This document shows, piece by piece, positions 9,823 to 18,591 of a DNA stretch of 64,000 nt (position 1 is its first letter; each line of letters starts with the position of its first letter). The translations under genes were made by a program, and so were the position numbers. Source of the stretch: Sulfuriferula nivalis (GTDB taxonomy: Bacteria; Pseudomonadota; Gammaproteobacteria; Burkholderiales; Sulfuriferulaceae); NCBI RefSeq assembly GCF_009937995.1, contig NZ_AP021881.1, positions 744,001 through 808,000 on the forward strand, in the 5' to 3' direction. The notes under the pieces were generated by a model. That model was not told the origin of the DNA, searched no databases, and saw only the letters and a program-made list of their open reading frames with translations.

Positions 9823-10992
9823 ATGTCCTATTTAATGAATACCTATGCTCGGCTTCCTGTGACTTTTGTTCGCGGTGAGGGTGTTTGGCTCATGGATGAA
9901 GCGGGCAACCGTTACCTTGATGCGTTAGCGGGAGTCGCCGTTAATGGCTTGGGGCATGCTCATCCTGCTTTAGTTAAGGCAGTATGTGAGCAAGCGCAGC
10001 AATTAATTCATACCTCTAATATCTATCAAGTTCAGCGTCAAGAACAGTTGGCTGAGAAGCTGTGCCAATTGTCAGGCATGGATAAGGTGTTTTTCTGTAA
10101 TTCTGGGTGTGAAGCCAATGAGGCCGCAATTAAAATTGCGCGTTTATATGGGCATAGTAAGGGTATAGACACGCCTACTATCATCGTGATGGAAAAATCT
10201 TTCCATGGCCGCACGATGGCTACATTAACTGCGACAGGTAATCGCAAAGTTCAAGCTGGCTTTGAACCACTGTTGTCGGGTTTTGTGCGTGTGCCTTATA
10301 ACGATGTCGAAGCTGTGCGCCAGGTGGCATTGCATAATCCTGATGTTGTGGCTGTGTTGGTTGAGCCAATTGAAGGTGAAGGTGGGATCGCGATTCCAGA
10401 TGCGGCTTATTTAAAGCAGTTGCGTGAGATTTGTGATGCACATGGCTGGTTGCTGATGCTGGATGAAGTGCAAACAGGAATCGCGCGGACGGGTGCCTGG
10501 TTTGCTTTTCAGCACACTGATATCGTTCCTGATGTGATGTCACTTGCTAAAGGTCTGGGCTCTGGTGTTCCCATAGGCGCTTGCGTAGCGCGTGGTGTTG
10601 CAGCAGAAACATTCAAGCCAGGTAATCATGGTTCCACATTTGGCGGTAATCCGCTGGCATGTGCAGCAGGCTTGGCAACATTGCAAGCAGTGGCAGATCA
10701 GGATTTGTTAACGCATGTGCAGCAAATTGGCGCAGCTATAGTTACAGGGTTTGAGCGTGAATTAGCCGGTGTAGTGGGCATTAAATCTATACGTGGTTTG
10801 GGCATGATGATAGGTATAGAGCTGGATCGTCCTTGCGCTGAATTGGTGAAATTAGCTTTAGCACAGCATTTGTTGATTAATGTGACAGCAGATAGTGTGA
10901 TACGTTTAGTACCACCATTGGTAATGAGTGCAGAAGAAGCTGCGCTGTTAGTGAGTAAATTAAGCGTGGTTATACGTGAATTTTTAAAGTGA
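9823..10992 (+). CDS. argD: Acetylornithine aminotransferase
   Basis: PLP-dependent class III aminotransferase of arginine biosynthesis (N-acetylglutamate semialdehyde to N-acetylornithine); the family can also act as succinyldiaminopimelate aminotransferase for lysine. It has 389 residues from the ATG at 9823 (MSYLMNTYARLPVTF, the usual family N-terminus). PLP-site motifs are CNSGCEANEAAIK, FHGRTMATLTATG, LDEVQTGIARTG and SLAKGLGSGVPIGA, the last with the Schiff-base lysine. It is followed 7 bp later by argF and starts an argD-argF-argG unit. The ribosome site upstream is weak. Confidence 0.96.
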   Translation: MSYLMNTYARLPVTFVRGEGVWLMDEAGNRYLDALAGVAVNGLGHAHPALVKAVCEQAQQLIHTSNIYQVQRQEQLAEKLCQLSGMDKVFFCNSGCEANEAAIKIARLYGHSKGIDTPTIIVMEKSFHGRTMATLTATGNRKVQAGFEPLLSGFVRVPYNDVEAVRQVALHNPDVVAVLVEPIEGEGGIAIPDAAYLKQLREICDAHGWLLMLDEVQTGIARTGAWFAFQHTDIVPDVMSLAKGLGSGVPIGACVARGVAAETFKPGNHGSTFGGNPLACAAGLATLQAVADQDLLTHVQQIGAAIVTGFERELAGVVGIKSIRGLGMMIGIELDRPCAELVKLALAQHLLINVTADSVIRLVPPLVMSAEEAALLVSKLSVVIREFLK

Positions 10993-10999
10993 GTTGCTT

Positions 11000-11920
11000 A
11001 TGCAAGCCGTTAAACATTTCCTGCAATTCAAAGATTTAACCCGCGAGGAATTTGAGTATATTTTTGAACGCGCAAAATTCATCAAGGCGCGTTTTAAAAA
11101 CTATCAAACTTATCACCCTTTGCTGGATCGTACTTTGGCAATGATATTCGAGAAGCAATCGACGCGGACGCGGTTGTCATTTGAAGCAGGTATGCATCAA
11201 TTAGGTGGTTCGGCGATTTATTTGAATACGCGAGACACCCAGCTTGGTCGTGGTGAGCCAGTGGAAGACGCTGCTGAAGTAATTTCACGTATGGTTGATA
11301 TTGTGATGATACGGACGTTTGAGCAAGACATCATCGAGCGTTTTGCACAACATTCCCGCGTTCCTGTGATTAATGGTTTGACTAATGAGTACCATCCTTG
11401 CCAAATCATGGCGGACATATTTACTTATATTGAGCGGCATGGCTGCATCAAGGGTAAAACAGTAGCATGGGTGGGTGACTCCAATAATATGTGTAATACC
11501 TGGCTGCAAGCTGCAGTAGTATTGGATTTCAATGTGCATGTGTCAACTCCGCCTGGGTATGAAGTTGAACCAGAACGCGCAGGTTTGTATGATACTAGCC
11601 ATTATGAAAGCTTTGCAGATCCTATGGATGCCTGTCGTGGTGCGGATTTGGTGACTACCGACGTGTGGACCAGTATGGGTTTCGAGGCGGAAAATGAGGA
11701 ACGTAAGCGTGACTTCCAGGATTGGCAAGTTGACGCTGAAATGATGGCGATAGCCGCTCCGGATGCGTTGTTTATGCATTGCTTGCCTGCGCATCGCGGC
11801 GAAGAAGTGGCGGCTGAAGTTATCGATGGATCACAAAGTGTAGTTTGGGATGAGGCGGAAAACCGGCTACATACACAAAAAGCATTAATGGAATATCTTT
11901 TGTTGGGAAAAATTGCATGA
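11000..11920 (+). CDS. argF: Ornithine carbamoyltransferase
   Basis: Condenses ornithine and carbamoyl phosphate to citrulline. It has 306 residues from the ATG at 11000; a TTG two codons earlier is possible but has no better ribosome site. Carbamoyl-phosphate site STRTRLSFE is near residue 52, HPCQIMADI is near 133, the ornithine-binding region is [12 protein letters not shown], and [13 protein letters not shown] holds the catalytic cysteine. The stop overlaps the argG start by 4 bp (ATGA). Confidence 0.98.
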   Translation: MQAVKHFLQFKDLTREEFEYIFERAKFIKARFKNYQTYHPLLDRTLAMIFEKQSTRTRLSFEAGMHQLGGSAIYLNTRDTQLGRGEPVEDAAEVISRMVDIVMIRTFEQDIIERFAQHSRVPVINGLTNEYHPCQIMADIFTYIERHGCIKGKTVAWVGDSNNMCNTWLQAAVVLDFNVHVSTPPGYEVEPERAGLYDTSHYESFADPMDACRGADLVTTDVWTSMGFEAENEERKRDFQDWQVDAEMMAIAAPDALFMHCLPAHRGEEVAAEVIDGSQSVVWDEAENRLHTQKALMEYLLLGKIA

Positions 11921-13131
11921 GCGACGTTAAAAAAGTAGTGCTCGCCTATTCTGGCGGGTTGGATACATCAGTCATTTTGAAATGGCTGCAAGATGAATAT
12001 CAGTGCGAAGTAGTGACGTTTACTGCTGACATTGGCCAAGGTGAAGAGCTGGAACCAGCGCGTGAAAAAGCTGTTAAATTTGGCGTCAAAGAAATCTTTA
12101 TTGATGATTTACGTGAAGAGTTTGTGCGTGACTTTGTGTTTCCAATGTTCCGTGCCAATACAGTTTACGAAGGTGAGTATCTGCTAGGTACATCTATCGC
12201 GCGTCCGCTGATTGCGAAACGTTTGATAGAGATTGCCAATATGACAGGCGCAGATGCGATTTCGCATGGTGCGACAGGTAAGGGTAATGATCAGGTACGG
12301 TTTGAATTAGGTGCATATGCATTGAAACCGGATATCAAAATTATTGCGCCTTGGCGTGAGTGGGATTTGCTGTCACGTGAAAAGCTGCTGGCTTATGCTG
12401 AAAAACATGGCATCCCTGTTGAGATGAAGCATAAAAATGGCGGTAGTCCTTACAGCATGGATGCAAATTTATTGCATATTTCCTATGAAGGTCGTGCACT
12501 TGAAAATCCAGCCATAGAAGCAGAAGCAGATATGTGGCGCTGGACAGTTTCCCCAGAAGCTGCACCAGATGCAGCTGAATATGTGGAACTGGAATATAAA
12601 CATGGCGATATCGTTGCGGTTAACGGCGTGGCTATGAGTGCGGCAACGGTTCTGGCTGAACTTAACCGCTTGGGCGGTAAGCATGGCGTAGGTCGTCAGG
12701 ATTTAGTGGAAAACCGTTATGTCGGCATGAAATCACGTGGTTGTTATGAAACGCCTGGCGGCACGATCATGCTCAGAGCGCATCGGGCGATAGAGTCAAT
12801 CACGCTGGATCGTGAAGTGGCGCACTTAAAAGATGAACTTATGCCGCGTTATGCAAGTCTGGTTTATAACGGCTATTGGTGGAGTCCTGAGCGTCAAATG
12901 TTGCAAACCATGATAGATGCGTCGCAAGTCAACGTAAATGGCTGGGTACGCGTTAAGTTGTACAAGGGTAATGTAATCGTGGTCGGTCGTGATTCTAAAA
13001 CTGACTCCTTATTCGATGCGAACATCTCCACTTTTGAAGACGACCAGGGCGCGTATAACCAAGCCGATGCCGGTGGTTTTATCAAACTTAACGCACTACG
13101 TTTGCGTATCGCAGCTAAATTAAGAAAGTAA
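11917..13131 (+). CDS. argG: Argininosuccinate synthase
   Basis: ATP-dependent ligation of citrulline and aspartate, giving argininosuccinate. It has 404 residues, the shorter bacterial/eukaryotic type rather than the roughly 447-residue E. coli type. The N-terminal pyrophosphatase motif [15 protein letters not shown] is at residues about 10-24; [15 protein letters not shown] and [15 protein letters not shown] are also present. It is translationally coupled to argF. argH is not in the window, so the pathway is completed elsewhere. Confidence 0.98.
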   Translation: MSDVKKVVLAYSGGLDTSVILKWLQDEYQCEVVTFTADIGQGEELEPAREKAVKFGVKEIFIDDLREEFVRDFVFPMFRANTVYEGEYLLGTSIARPLIAKRLIEIANMTGADAISHGATGKGNDQVRFELGAYALKPDIKIIAPWREWDLLSREKLLAYAEKHGIPVEMKHKNGGSPYSMDANLLHISYEGRALENPAIEAEADMWRWTVSPEAAPDAAEYVELEYKHGDIVAVNGVAMSAATVLAELNRLGGKHGVGRQDLVENRYVGMKSRGCYETPGGTIMLRAHRAIESITLDREVAHLKDELMPRYASLVYNGYWWSPERQMLQTMIDASQVNVNGWVRVKLYKGNVIVVGRDSKTDSLFDANISTFEDDQGAYNQADAGGFIKLNALRLRIAAKLRK

Positions 13132-13134
13132 AGT

Positions 13135-13452
13135 ATGAGTCAATTTGATCAAGTTAGTGTAATTAAACAAGCCAACATCTATTTTGATGGTAAATGTGTA
13201 TCGCACACAGTGTTATTTGCCGATGGAACCAAGAAAACCATAGGCGTGATATTCCCTAGTCAACTCGTGTTTAACACAGGTTTGCCAGAAATCATGGAAA
13301 TCAATGCGGGTAAGTGTAAGGTTAAACTTGCAGGTGAATCCGAGTGGAAAACTTACCAGACTGGTGAGAAATTCAGCGTACCAGGTGATAGCCGTTTTGA
13401 TATTGAAACACTGGAAACGCTGGATTACGTCTGCCACTTTGTTGTAGCTTAA
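13135..13452 (+). CDS. ppnP: Pyrimidine/purine nucleoside phosphorylase (PpnP, cupin fold)
   Basis: A 105-residue single-domain cupin of the former UPF0345/DUF1255 family; the E. coli member phosphorolyses several nucleosides. Family features include [19 protein letters not shown], the KTIGVIFP segment and the closing [19 protein letters not shown]. Length is normal. It starts 3 bp after argG and is likely on the same transcript, though no functional link with arginine synthesis is known. Confidence 0.92.
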   Translation: MSQFDQVSVIKQANIYFDGKCVSHTVLFADGTKKTIGVIFPSQLVFNTGLPEIMEINAGKCKVKLAGESEWKTYQTGEKFSVPGDSRFDIETLETLDYVCHFVVA

Positions 13453-13466
13453 AGTTAAGAGTAGAT

Positions 13467-14345
13467 ATGAAACGATCAATATTAGTAGGTGGTTTGTTGT
13501 TGGCGTTAGTAGCGGCAAATAGCTTTGCTATGTCTACCGATGAAGCAAAAATGGTCAGTGATGCCGCTGTGCGGGGTAGTGCAAGTGCACAGGTATTGTT
13601 GGCTGTGATGTATAAAAACGGCGACGGTGGTTATAGCAAAAATGAACAGCAGGCAGCTTACTGGTATGAAAAAGCTGCTGATCAAGGTAATCCCTATGCG
13701 CAAATGGCATTGGGTGACATGTATGAGCAAGGTTTAGGTGTTAATCAGAATCTGAAAGTTGCTGCAGATTGGCGTGAAAAATCTGCTAAACGCGGTAATG
13801 TGCAAGCACAGCTCAAATTGGGAAAAATGTATCTGACAGGTACGGGCGTTGTTAAAAATGTAAATCAGGCAGAATACTGGCTGAACCGTGCCGCTGTGGC
13901 GGGTGACAGCGAAGCACAATTTGAACTTAATAAACTCTACCGTGATCCTAATTGGGCTAAACATAACCCCGCCTTGGCGAATGACTGGTTGGCGAAGTCA
14001 GCTGCACAGGGATATGAGGATGCCGTTGCATTTGTGAATTTCTTTGAGCATCTAGGATTTGAAGCTAAAGAAGATTTAAGTCAACGGCCACCACATATAC
14101 GTCAACTTGCAACTGATGGTGATGCTGAAGCGCAATATCAGTTAGCTATGCGTTATGAGCATGGTATAGGCGAAAAGCATGACAATGCACAAACCATGTA
14201 TTGGTTAAAGCTTGCAGCCAACCAAGGCCATGTTATGGCTATCCAGAGTTTGATACATATTTATCAACAAGGTTTAGATGGTAATGCTGTTGATGCGGCT
14301 CAAGCACAGGTTTGGCAAGATAAATTAAACAGTTTAAAAAAGTAA
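13467..14345 (+). CDS. Sel1-repeat (SLR) protein, exported
   Basis: 292 residues with a cleavable signal peptide (KRSILVGGLLLALVAANSFA, ending about residue 21) and at least five Sel1-like repeats of about 36 residues, recognisable by A..WYEKAADQGNPYAQ, WREKSAKRGNVQAQ, WLNRAAVAGDSEAQ, WLAKSAAQGYEDA and WLKLAANQGHVMA. Such alpha-solenoids bind proteins or peptidoglycan-related partners, here presumably in the periplasm. The repeat after the third is less regular. It follows ppnP by 14 bp and precedes DUF599 by 7 bp. A specific partner cannot be inferred. Confidence 0.85.
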   Translation: MKRSILVGGLLLALVAANSFAMSTDEAKMVSDAAVRGSASAQVLLAVMYKNGDGGYSKNEQQAAYWYEKAADQGNPYAQMALGDMYEQGLGVNQNLKVAADWREKSAKRGNVQAQLKLGKMYLTGTGVVKNVNQAEYWLNRAAVAGDSEAQFELNKLYRDPNWAKHNPALANDWLAKSAAQGYEDAVAFVNFFEHLGFEAKEDLSQRPPHIRQLATDGDAEAQYQLAMRYEHGIGEKHDNAQTMYWLKLAANQGHVMAIQSLIHIYQQGLDGNAVDAAQAQVWQDKLNSLKK

Positions 14346-14352
14346 GGTAGGA

Positions 14353-15045
14353 ATGATAAGCATGATAGATTTTTTTAATGTGGCAGCAAATGATTTCATC
14401 AGTTTTTTTATTAGTGCAGCTTTGTTGGGACTTTACCAGGCATATTTAGCTTATAAGGTTAAAAAACGCCCGACTTACACAGTGCAAGCAGTTAATCGGA
14501 TTGCACGGACAGCTTGGGTAGAAACCATAATGAATGAACGTCGTGATGTCTTGGCGGTACAGACTTTGCGTAATTCGACTATGGCCGCAACTTTTTTGGC
14601 ATCTACCGCAGTGTTGTTGATCATCGGTGTGCTTAATTTGAGTGGAGAAGCAGAGAAATTAAATACGACCTGGCATGCATTAAATGCAGTAGGGGCAACT
14701 AATAATTCAATTTGGTTAATTAAATTGCTCGTGTTGTTGAGTGATTTATTCGTTGCATTCTTCTGTTTTTCTATGTCTATACGTCTTTATAATCATGTGG
14801 GTTTTATGATTAACGTGCCGCTAACTTTGAATCATAAAATGATTTCACCACCTCATGTTGCTTCACATTTGAATCGTGCTGGTAAGTTTTACAGTATCGG
14901 CATGCGTGCCTATTATTTCTCAGTTCCTATGGTGTTCTGGTTGTTTGGGCCACATTTCATGGTGGCTGCGACCATTTTGCTGATTTTTGTATTATATTTT
15001 ATTGATCGTGCGCCTAAAGTGATGGCAGATGATTATGCTCAGTAA
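14353..15045 (+). CDS. DUF599 family membrane protein
   Basis: 230 residues with four strongly hydrophobic segments (about residues 12-30, 73-95, 118-140 and 185-212). The loop RTAWVETIMNERRDVLAVQTLRNSTM between the first two is the conserved signature of the DUF599 inner-membrane family, whose function is unknown. Two in-frame ATGs (14353 and 14362) are possible starts; the ribosome site at GTAGGA favours neither clearly. It is co-oriented with the Sel1 gene before it and yajQ after it. Confidence 0.85.
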   Translation: MISMIDFFNVAANDFISFFISAALLGLYQAYLAYKVKKRPTYTVQAVNRIARTAWVETIMNERRDVLAVQTLRNSTMAATFLASTAVLLIIGVLNLSGEAEKLNTTWHALNAVGATNNSIWLIKLLVLLSDLFVAFFCFSMSIRLYNHVGFMINVPLTLNHKMISPPHVASHLNRAGKFYSIGMRAYYFSVPMVFWLFGPHFMVAATILLIFVLYFIDRAPKVMADDYAQ

Positions 15046-15054
15046 AGGTTAATT

Positions 15055-15540
15055 ATGCCAAGTTTCGATATCGTTTCTGAAGTTGATAAGCAAGAAGTTA
15101 AAAATGCAGTAGAGCAGGCGAATAAAGAAGTGTCGACCCGCTTTGATTTCAAAGGTACCGATGCCCGTGTTGAACAAGCTGATTATGTATTAACGGTATA
15201 TGCTGACAATGAATTCCAGCTTGATCAGGCGCAGGAAGTGCTGAATAACAAATTGATTAAGCGTACTGTAGATATCAAATGCCTGGAAATTGGTAAGGTT
15301 GAAAAGATTACAGGCAATAAAGTCAAACGTTCAGTTACTGTCAAAACGGGTGTCGAGATTGAATTAGCAAAAAAGATAGTTAAAGAGATCAAAGACAGTA
15401 AGCTTAAAGTCCAAGCTAGCATACAGGGCGAGACTGTGCGAGTAACCGGCGCCAAGCGTGATTTGCTGCAAGATGCTATTGCACTGGTTCGTAAACAGAT
15501 TGCAGATTTCCCGTTGCAGTTTCAAAATTTTAGAGATTGA
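15055..15540 (+). CDS. yajQ: YajQ family nucleotide-binding protein
   Basis: A 161-residue UPF0234 protein with the usual N-terminus [27 protein letters not shown] and the C-terminal [12 protein letters not shown] and [10 protein letters not shown]. Members bind cyclic di-GMP or other nucleotides, and in Xanthomonas one modulates transcription. Full length, cytoplasmic. It is the third cyclic-di-GMP-related gene of this window, with the GGDEF protein at 23.2 kb and the PilZ protein at 33.1 kb, though not linked to either. Confidence 0.95.
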   Translation: MPSFDIVSEVDKQEVKNAVEQANKEVSTRFDFKGTDARVEQADYVLTVYADNEFQLDQAQEVLNNKLIKRTVDIKCLEIGKVEKITGNKVKRSVTVKTGVEIELAKKIVKEIKDSKLKVQASIQGETVRVTGAKRDLLQDAIALVRKQIADFPLQFQNFRD

Positions 15541-15610
15541 TGCGGTTGCTGATGGCAAGCATAGTGTAGTATGCTTAGACTAGATTACTCACTGGCTTAA
15601 GGACGATAAA

Positions 15611-16045
15611 ATGATAATTCGTGACATATTAACGGTTAAAAGTGACGAGATTTGTGACATTAGCCCGGTGCAAACGGTGGCAGATGCTGTTAGTCAAATG
15701 GTAGCGCATGATGTAGGTTCACTGGTTGTTCGTCAAGATGGTGTGATGGTTGGTTTATTGACTGAACGCGATGTGTTGCGTGGTATTAGTAAGTTGGGTG
15801 GTACTTTCGTTACGCATAAAGTAAGTGAAATGATGGTAACTGAGCCAATTATTGGTAGCCCGACAGATACGGTTGATTATGTACGCGGTGTGATGACAGA
15901 GAACAGGGTGAGTCATTTACCGGTCATGGAAGGTGATAATTTATTAGGGATTATTTCATTCCACGATGTTGCTCGTGCCTGTTTGAATGCTGCTGATTTT
16001 GAAAACCAGCTGCTGAAAAGATATATCAAGCATTGGCCTGAGTAA
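15611..16045 (+). CDS. CBS-domain pair protein
   Basis: 144 residues consisting almost wholly of two tandem CBS motifs. The first (about 8-66) contains VADAVSQMVAHDVGSLVV and GLLTERDVLRG; the second (about 75-130) contains VDYVRGVMTENRVSHLPV and GIISFHDVARA. Stand-alone CBS pairs bind adenine nucleotides and regulate other proteins. No effector domain is fused. It is preceded by a 70-bp gap and followed by a strong terminator, so it is probably expressed on its own or as the end of the upstream unit. Confidence 0.9.
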   Translation: MIIRDILTVKSDEICDISPVQTVADAVSQMVAHDVGSLVVRQDGVMVGLLTERDVLRGISKLGGTFVTHKVSEMMVTEPIIGSPTDTVDYVRGVMTENRVSHLPVMEGDNLLGIISFHDVARACLNAADFENQLLKRYIKHWPE

Positions 16046-16060
16046 GGGTTGATTCTTTAA

Positions 16061-16093
16061 TGCAAAACGCCACCTTCGAGGTGGCGTTTTGCA
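16061..16093 (+). terminator. Rho-independent terminator after the CBS gene
   Basis: A perfect 14-bp inverted repeat (16061-16074 and 16080-16093) around a TTCGA loop, with a G+C-rich core flanked by AAAA and TTTT. It can act in both directions between the CBS gene and the convergent PAP2 gene. Confidence 0.85.
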
Positions 16094-16117
16094 TTAGAGC
16101 TGTTAATTGCTTTGCAA

Positions 16118-16732
16118 CTATCGCGCTATGCATAGAGCTTTTGATTGTTTAAGTATCCACCATACCAATAATACGATCATCAGGCTCGATGCCCATCCTG
16201 CTAAGACGTCGGCTGGAAAGTGGGCTCCCAGACTGATGCGGGATATGCCGACCCATAATACAAAGCCGATACCTATCACCCTGTATTTATATTTCAACAG
16301 CGGCCAGATACTCGCGACGATCAGCATTGCGAATGATGAATGCCCACTTGGCAAACTATGGTGAAATTCGGGTTTGCCGATGACGTATACACTCGTGATC
16401 GGTAATGCCAATGGTGGGCGTGGAAAATCTAATAACGGTTTAAGCACGCCTAACAAATAGCCGTCTATTACATAAGCGATACTAAAAACAGCTACCGTAT
16501 TTATCCATAATGCTGTGCGCTGCTGATAGATTATAACGTTGGTGGTGGGAGTGCTGCTGACTGTGATGACGGCAAGCCCGCTTAATATCGCCAGATATAG
16601 GGCAAATAACTGGTGATTAGCCAATGCCGTCCCTGCCAGCATCAGGTTATCCCAATAGTCCGTATGAAAGTTATTAATGACGTGGAATAAAGCTATATTC
16701 AGCCCGCCCCAGTCATAAAAAATTGCTTTCAT
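16118..16732 (-). CDS. PAP2 (phosphatidic acid phosphatase type 2) membrane phosphatase
   Basis: 204 residues from the ATG at 16730-16732, which overlaps the preceding DUF4337 stop in an ATGA. A start 66 bp upstream would lie within that gene. The complete type-2 acid phosphatase signature is present: KPLLDFPRP (KX6RP), SLPSGHSSFA (PSGH) and SRISLGAHFPAD (SRX5HX3D), with about five membrane segments. Members dephosphorylate undecaprenyl pyrophosphate or phospholipids at the outer face of the inner membrane; the actual substrate cannot be told. It is the last gene of the TPR-DUF4337-PAP2 unit. Confidence 0.9.
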   Translation of the reverse strand: MKAIFYDWGGLNIALFHVINNFHTDYWDNLMLAGTALANHQLFALYLAILSGLAVITVSSTPTTNVIIYQQRTALWINTVAVFSIAYVIDGYLLGVLKPLLDFPRPPLALPITSVYVIGKPEFHHSLPSGHSSFAMLIVASIWPLLKYKYRVIGIGFVLWVGISRISLGAHFPADVLAGWASSLMIVLLVWWILKQSKALCIAR

Positions 16733-17298
16733 ATGATTGCAGTAACCCACAAACCTATCCCACCCGCGGCTGCGACTGCGGCCACTGAAAACAGCCATTT
16801 TTTCCGCGTGAGTACAGTGATAGAGGCCAAGGAGATAGCAATTTGTATCAGCGTCATTGACTGTGCCAAGCGATGGTGTGGGTGCATTACCAGATCGCTG
16901 TCAGCATTGGCCTTGGCAGATTCAGCCTCCAATGCTTCAGCCTTTTGTTTAATGGCTATTTTGTCTTGCGTATATTTATCAATTTGTTTTTGATAAAAAG
17001 CCTGTTTTTCAGTTGGTGCAATATCTGCAGCCAGCTCCATTAAATGCTGTTTGCTACTTTTGGATTCATAGAAATTCCATTGATCCGAGGCCTGTGTTTT
17101 TTTAAGCACGGCCTCATTTTTAAACATCATGGCTTCGTTTTGTGTCGCGCCTCCTTGATAACTAACCACTGCACCTAGCGATGCCAGAATTGCGGTAAAA
17201 ATGGCAACATATTGACCTAAGCCTGCACCTTTTTCAGCTTCATGCTCGACGGCATGGTCATGCGCACCATGTACATGGAAATCGTGTCCTGACATCAT
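16729..17298 (-). CDS. DUF4337 family membrane protein
   Basis: 189 residues. A His-rich start is followed by a hydrophobic segment (about 28-47, with GLGQYVAIFTAILASLGAVVSY), then the conserved KKTQASDQWNFYESKSSKQH region that marks the family. After it come a lysine/glutamate-rich coiled-coil-like stretch (about 95-135) and two C-terminal hydrophobic segments. The function of DUF4337 is unknown. Two adjacent ATGs (17298 and 17295) can serve as start. Translationally coupled to the PAP2 gene. Confidence 0.85.
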   Translation of the reverse strand: MMSGHDFHVHGAHDHAVEHEAEKGAGLGQYVAIFTAILASLGAVVSYQGGATQNEAMMFKNEAVLKKTQASDQWNFYESKSSKQHLMELAADIAPTEKQAFYQKQIDKYTQDKIAIKQKAEALEAESAKANADSDLVMHPHHRLAQSMTLIQIAISLASITVLTRKKWLFSVAAVAAAGGIGLWVTAII

Positions 17299-17341
17299 TC
17301 ATCCCTGATTATTAAAAATTATTAGTTTATGGTTTCCAGAC

Positions 17342-18175
17342 TTACCAGCCATCGCCACCACTACTGGAGGTATCATCATCCCAAGATGAACTGTCTGCCA
17401 GACCGAAATCCGATCCGCCCATGTCGTATTGTGGTTCTGGAGTGGTCTGTGTTAACGGTGCATTATTAACGGATTCATTGTTATTTGTGCCATCGGTAAA
17501 ATGATGCATCAATGCTTCACCAGCGACGATACCAGCACCAACAGCTGCTCCAGTAGCCAAACCCGAAACGATGCCACCACCAATGCCACTTCCAGCTTGA
17601 GGTGGATAGGTTGCGGCAGGTGATCCAGACCAATTGTTCGGACCGCCATTTGGCATAGGATAGCCTTGTCCTGGCATGCCATTGTTTCCGACGTTGCCTG
17701 TGTAAGTATCATTTCTACGCGATATCATTGACTTAACCAGCCATGTAATCAATACGATAGCGGCAAATCCAATGAAAAGTAACATCCATGGGAAAGTCTG
17801 TGTATTCGTGGGTGCAGGGTTGGTAGCTATATTACTCGTCATGCCTGATCGCTGGCTAATAGCAATACGCTGTTTTAAATTTTGGACTGCTTCGGGTTTA
17901 GCAAAGGGCAACCCAGGTGCCAACCGTTCAGCAGTTTCAAGTTCAGTCTTCGCATTCGGCAGAGCACCTTGCTTAGCCAGAATTTCTGCATCCACGAAAT
18001 GCGCTTTTGCGCTCTCCGGATGGACTTGCAATACTTGTTCAACCATTTGATGTGCTTCATCCAATTTACCCGAATTAGCTGTTTGATAAATCTGATGTAC
18101 CGTAGGTAAATTGTCTGCATAAGCGATATTACTTATGAAACTTAATGCGATGAAAAGTTTAATAATCGTGAACAT
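17342..18175 (-). CDS. Exported TPR protein with membrane anchor and acidic Gly/Ser tail
   Basis: 277 residues. A signal peptide (about 1-20, FIALSFISNIAYA) is followed by two TPR-like helical repeats (about 27-98, with MVEQVLQVHPESAKAHF and ELETAERLAPG). Then come a Thr/Pro linker, one transmembrane helix (about 129-147), a Gly/Pro/Asn-rich stretch with a glycine-zipper-like segment (about 195-222), and an acidic tail ending DDDTSSSGGDGW. The overall plan resembles TPR-TPM-type envelope proteins, but I do not recognise a named family. It lies 43 bp upstream of DUF4337 and probably starts the three-gene unit. Confidence 0.75.
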   Translation of the reverse strand: MFTIIKLFIALSFISNIAYADNLPTVHQIYQTANSGKLDEAHQMVEQVLQVHPESAKAHFVDAEILAKQGALPNAKTELETAERLAPGLPFAKPEAVQNLKQRIAISQRSGMTSNIATNPAPTNTQTFPWMLLFIGFAAIVLITWLVKSMISRRNDTYTGNVGNNGMPGQGYPMPNGGPNNWSGSPAATYPPQAGSGIGGGIVSGLATGAAVGAGIVAGEALMHHFTDGTNNNESVNNAPLTQTTPEPQYDMGGSDFGLADSSSWDDDTSSSGGDGW

Positions 18176-18452
18176 ACCTATTCCTTTAAGAAATTTATGT
18201 TGCTAAGACATCATAAGATGGCGGTGAGTTCGGAAATTTCAATCATATAGACTTTATGCGTGCCTTATGGTCACAATATGCCAGTATCCTTTAACGTCGG
18301 AACGCTTAGCATACTCATGTTAGATGACAATTTATGCAAATACATTCTAAATGCTGGGTTTTATTAGGTGGGGTAGCGGTGTCAAAGTGTACGCTTTGGT
18401 TCACAATTGAATTTCGCGGATAATGGGCTAAGCCATTTAAAAGTTGATGTCT

Positions 18453-18528
<76 letters not shown>

Positions 18529-18591
18529 CACAAGGAAGCGCAATTATAGGCAGGCTGTGGGGTTTTGTAAACACTGCGGGTGGAATATGTT

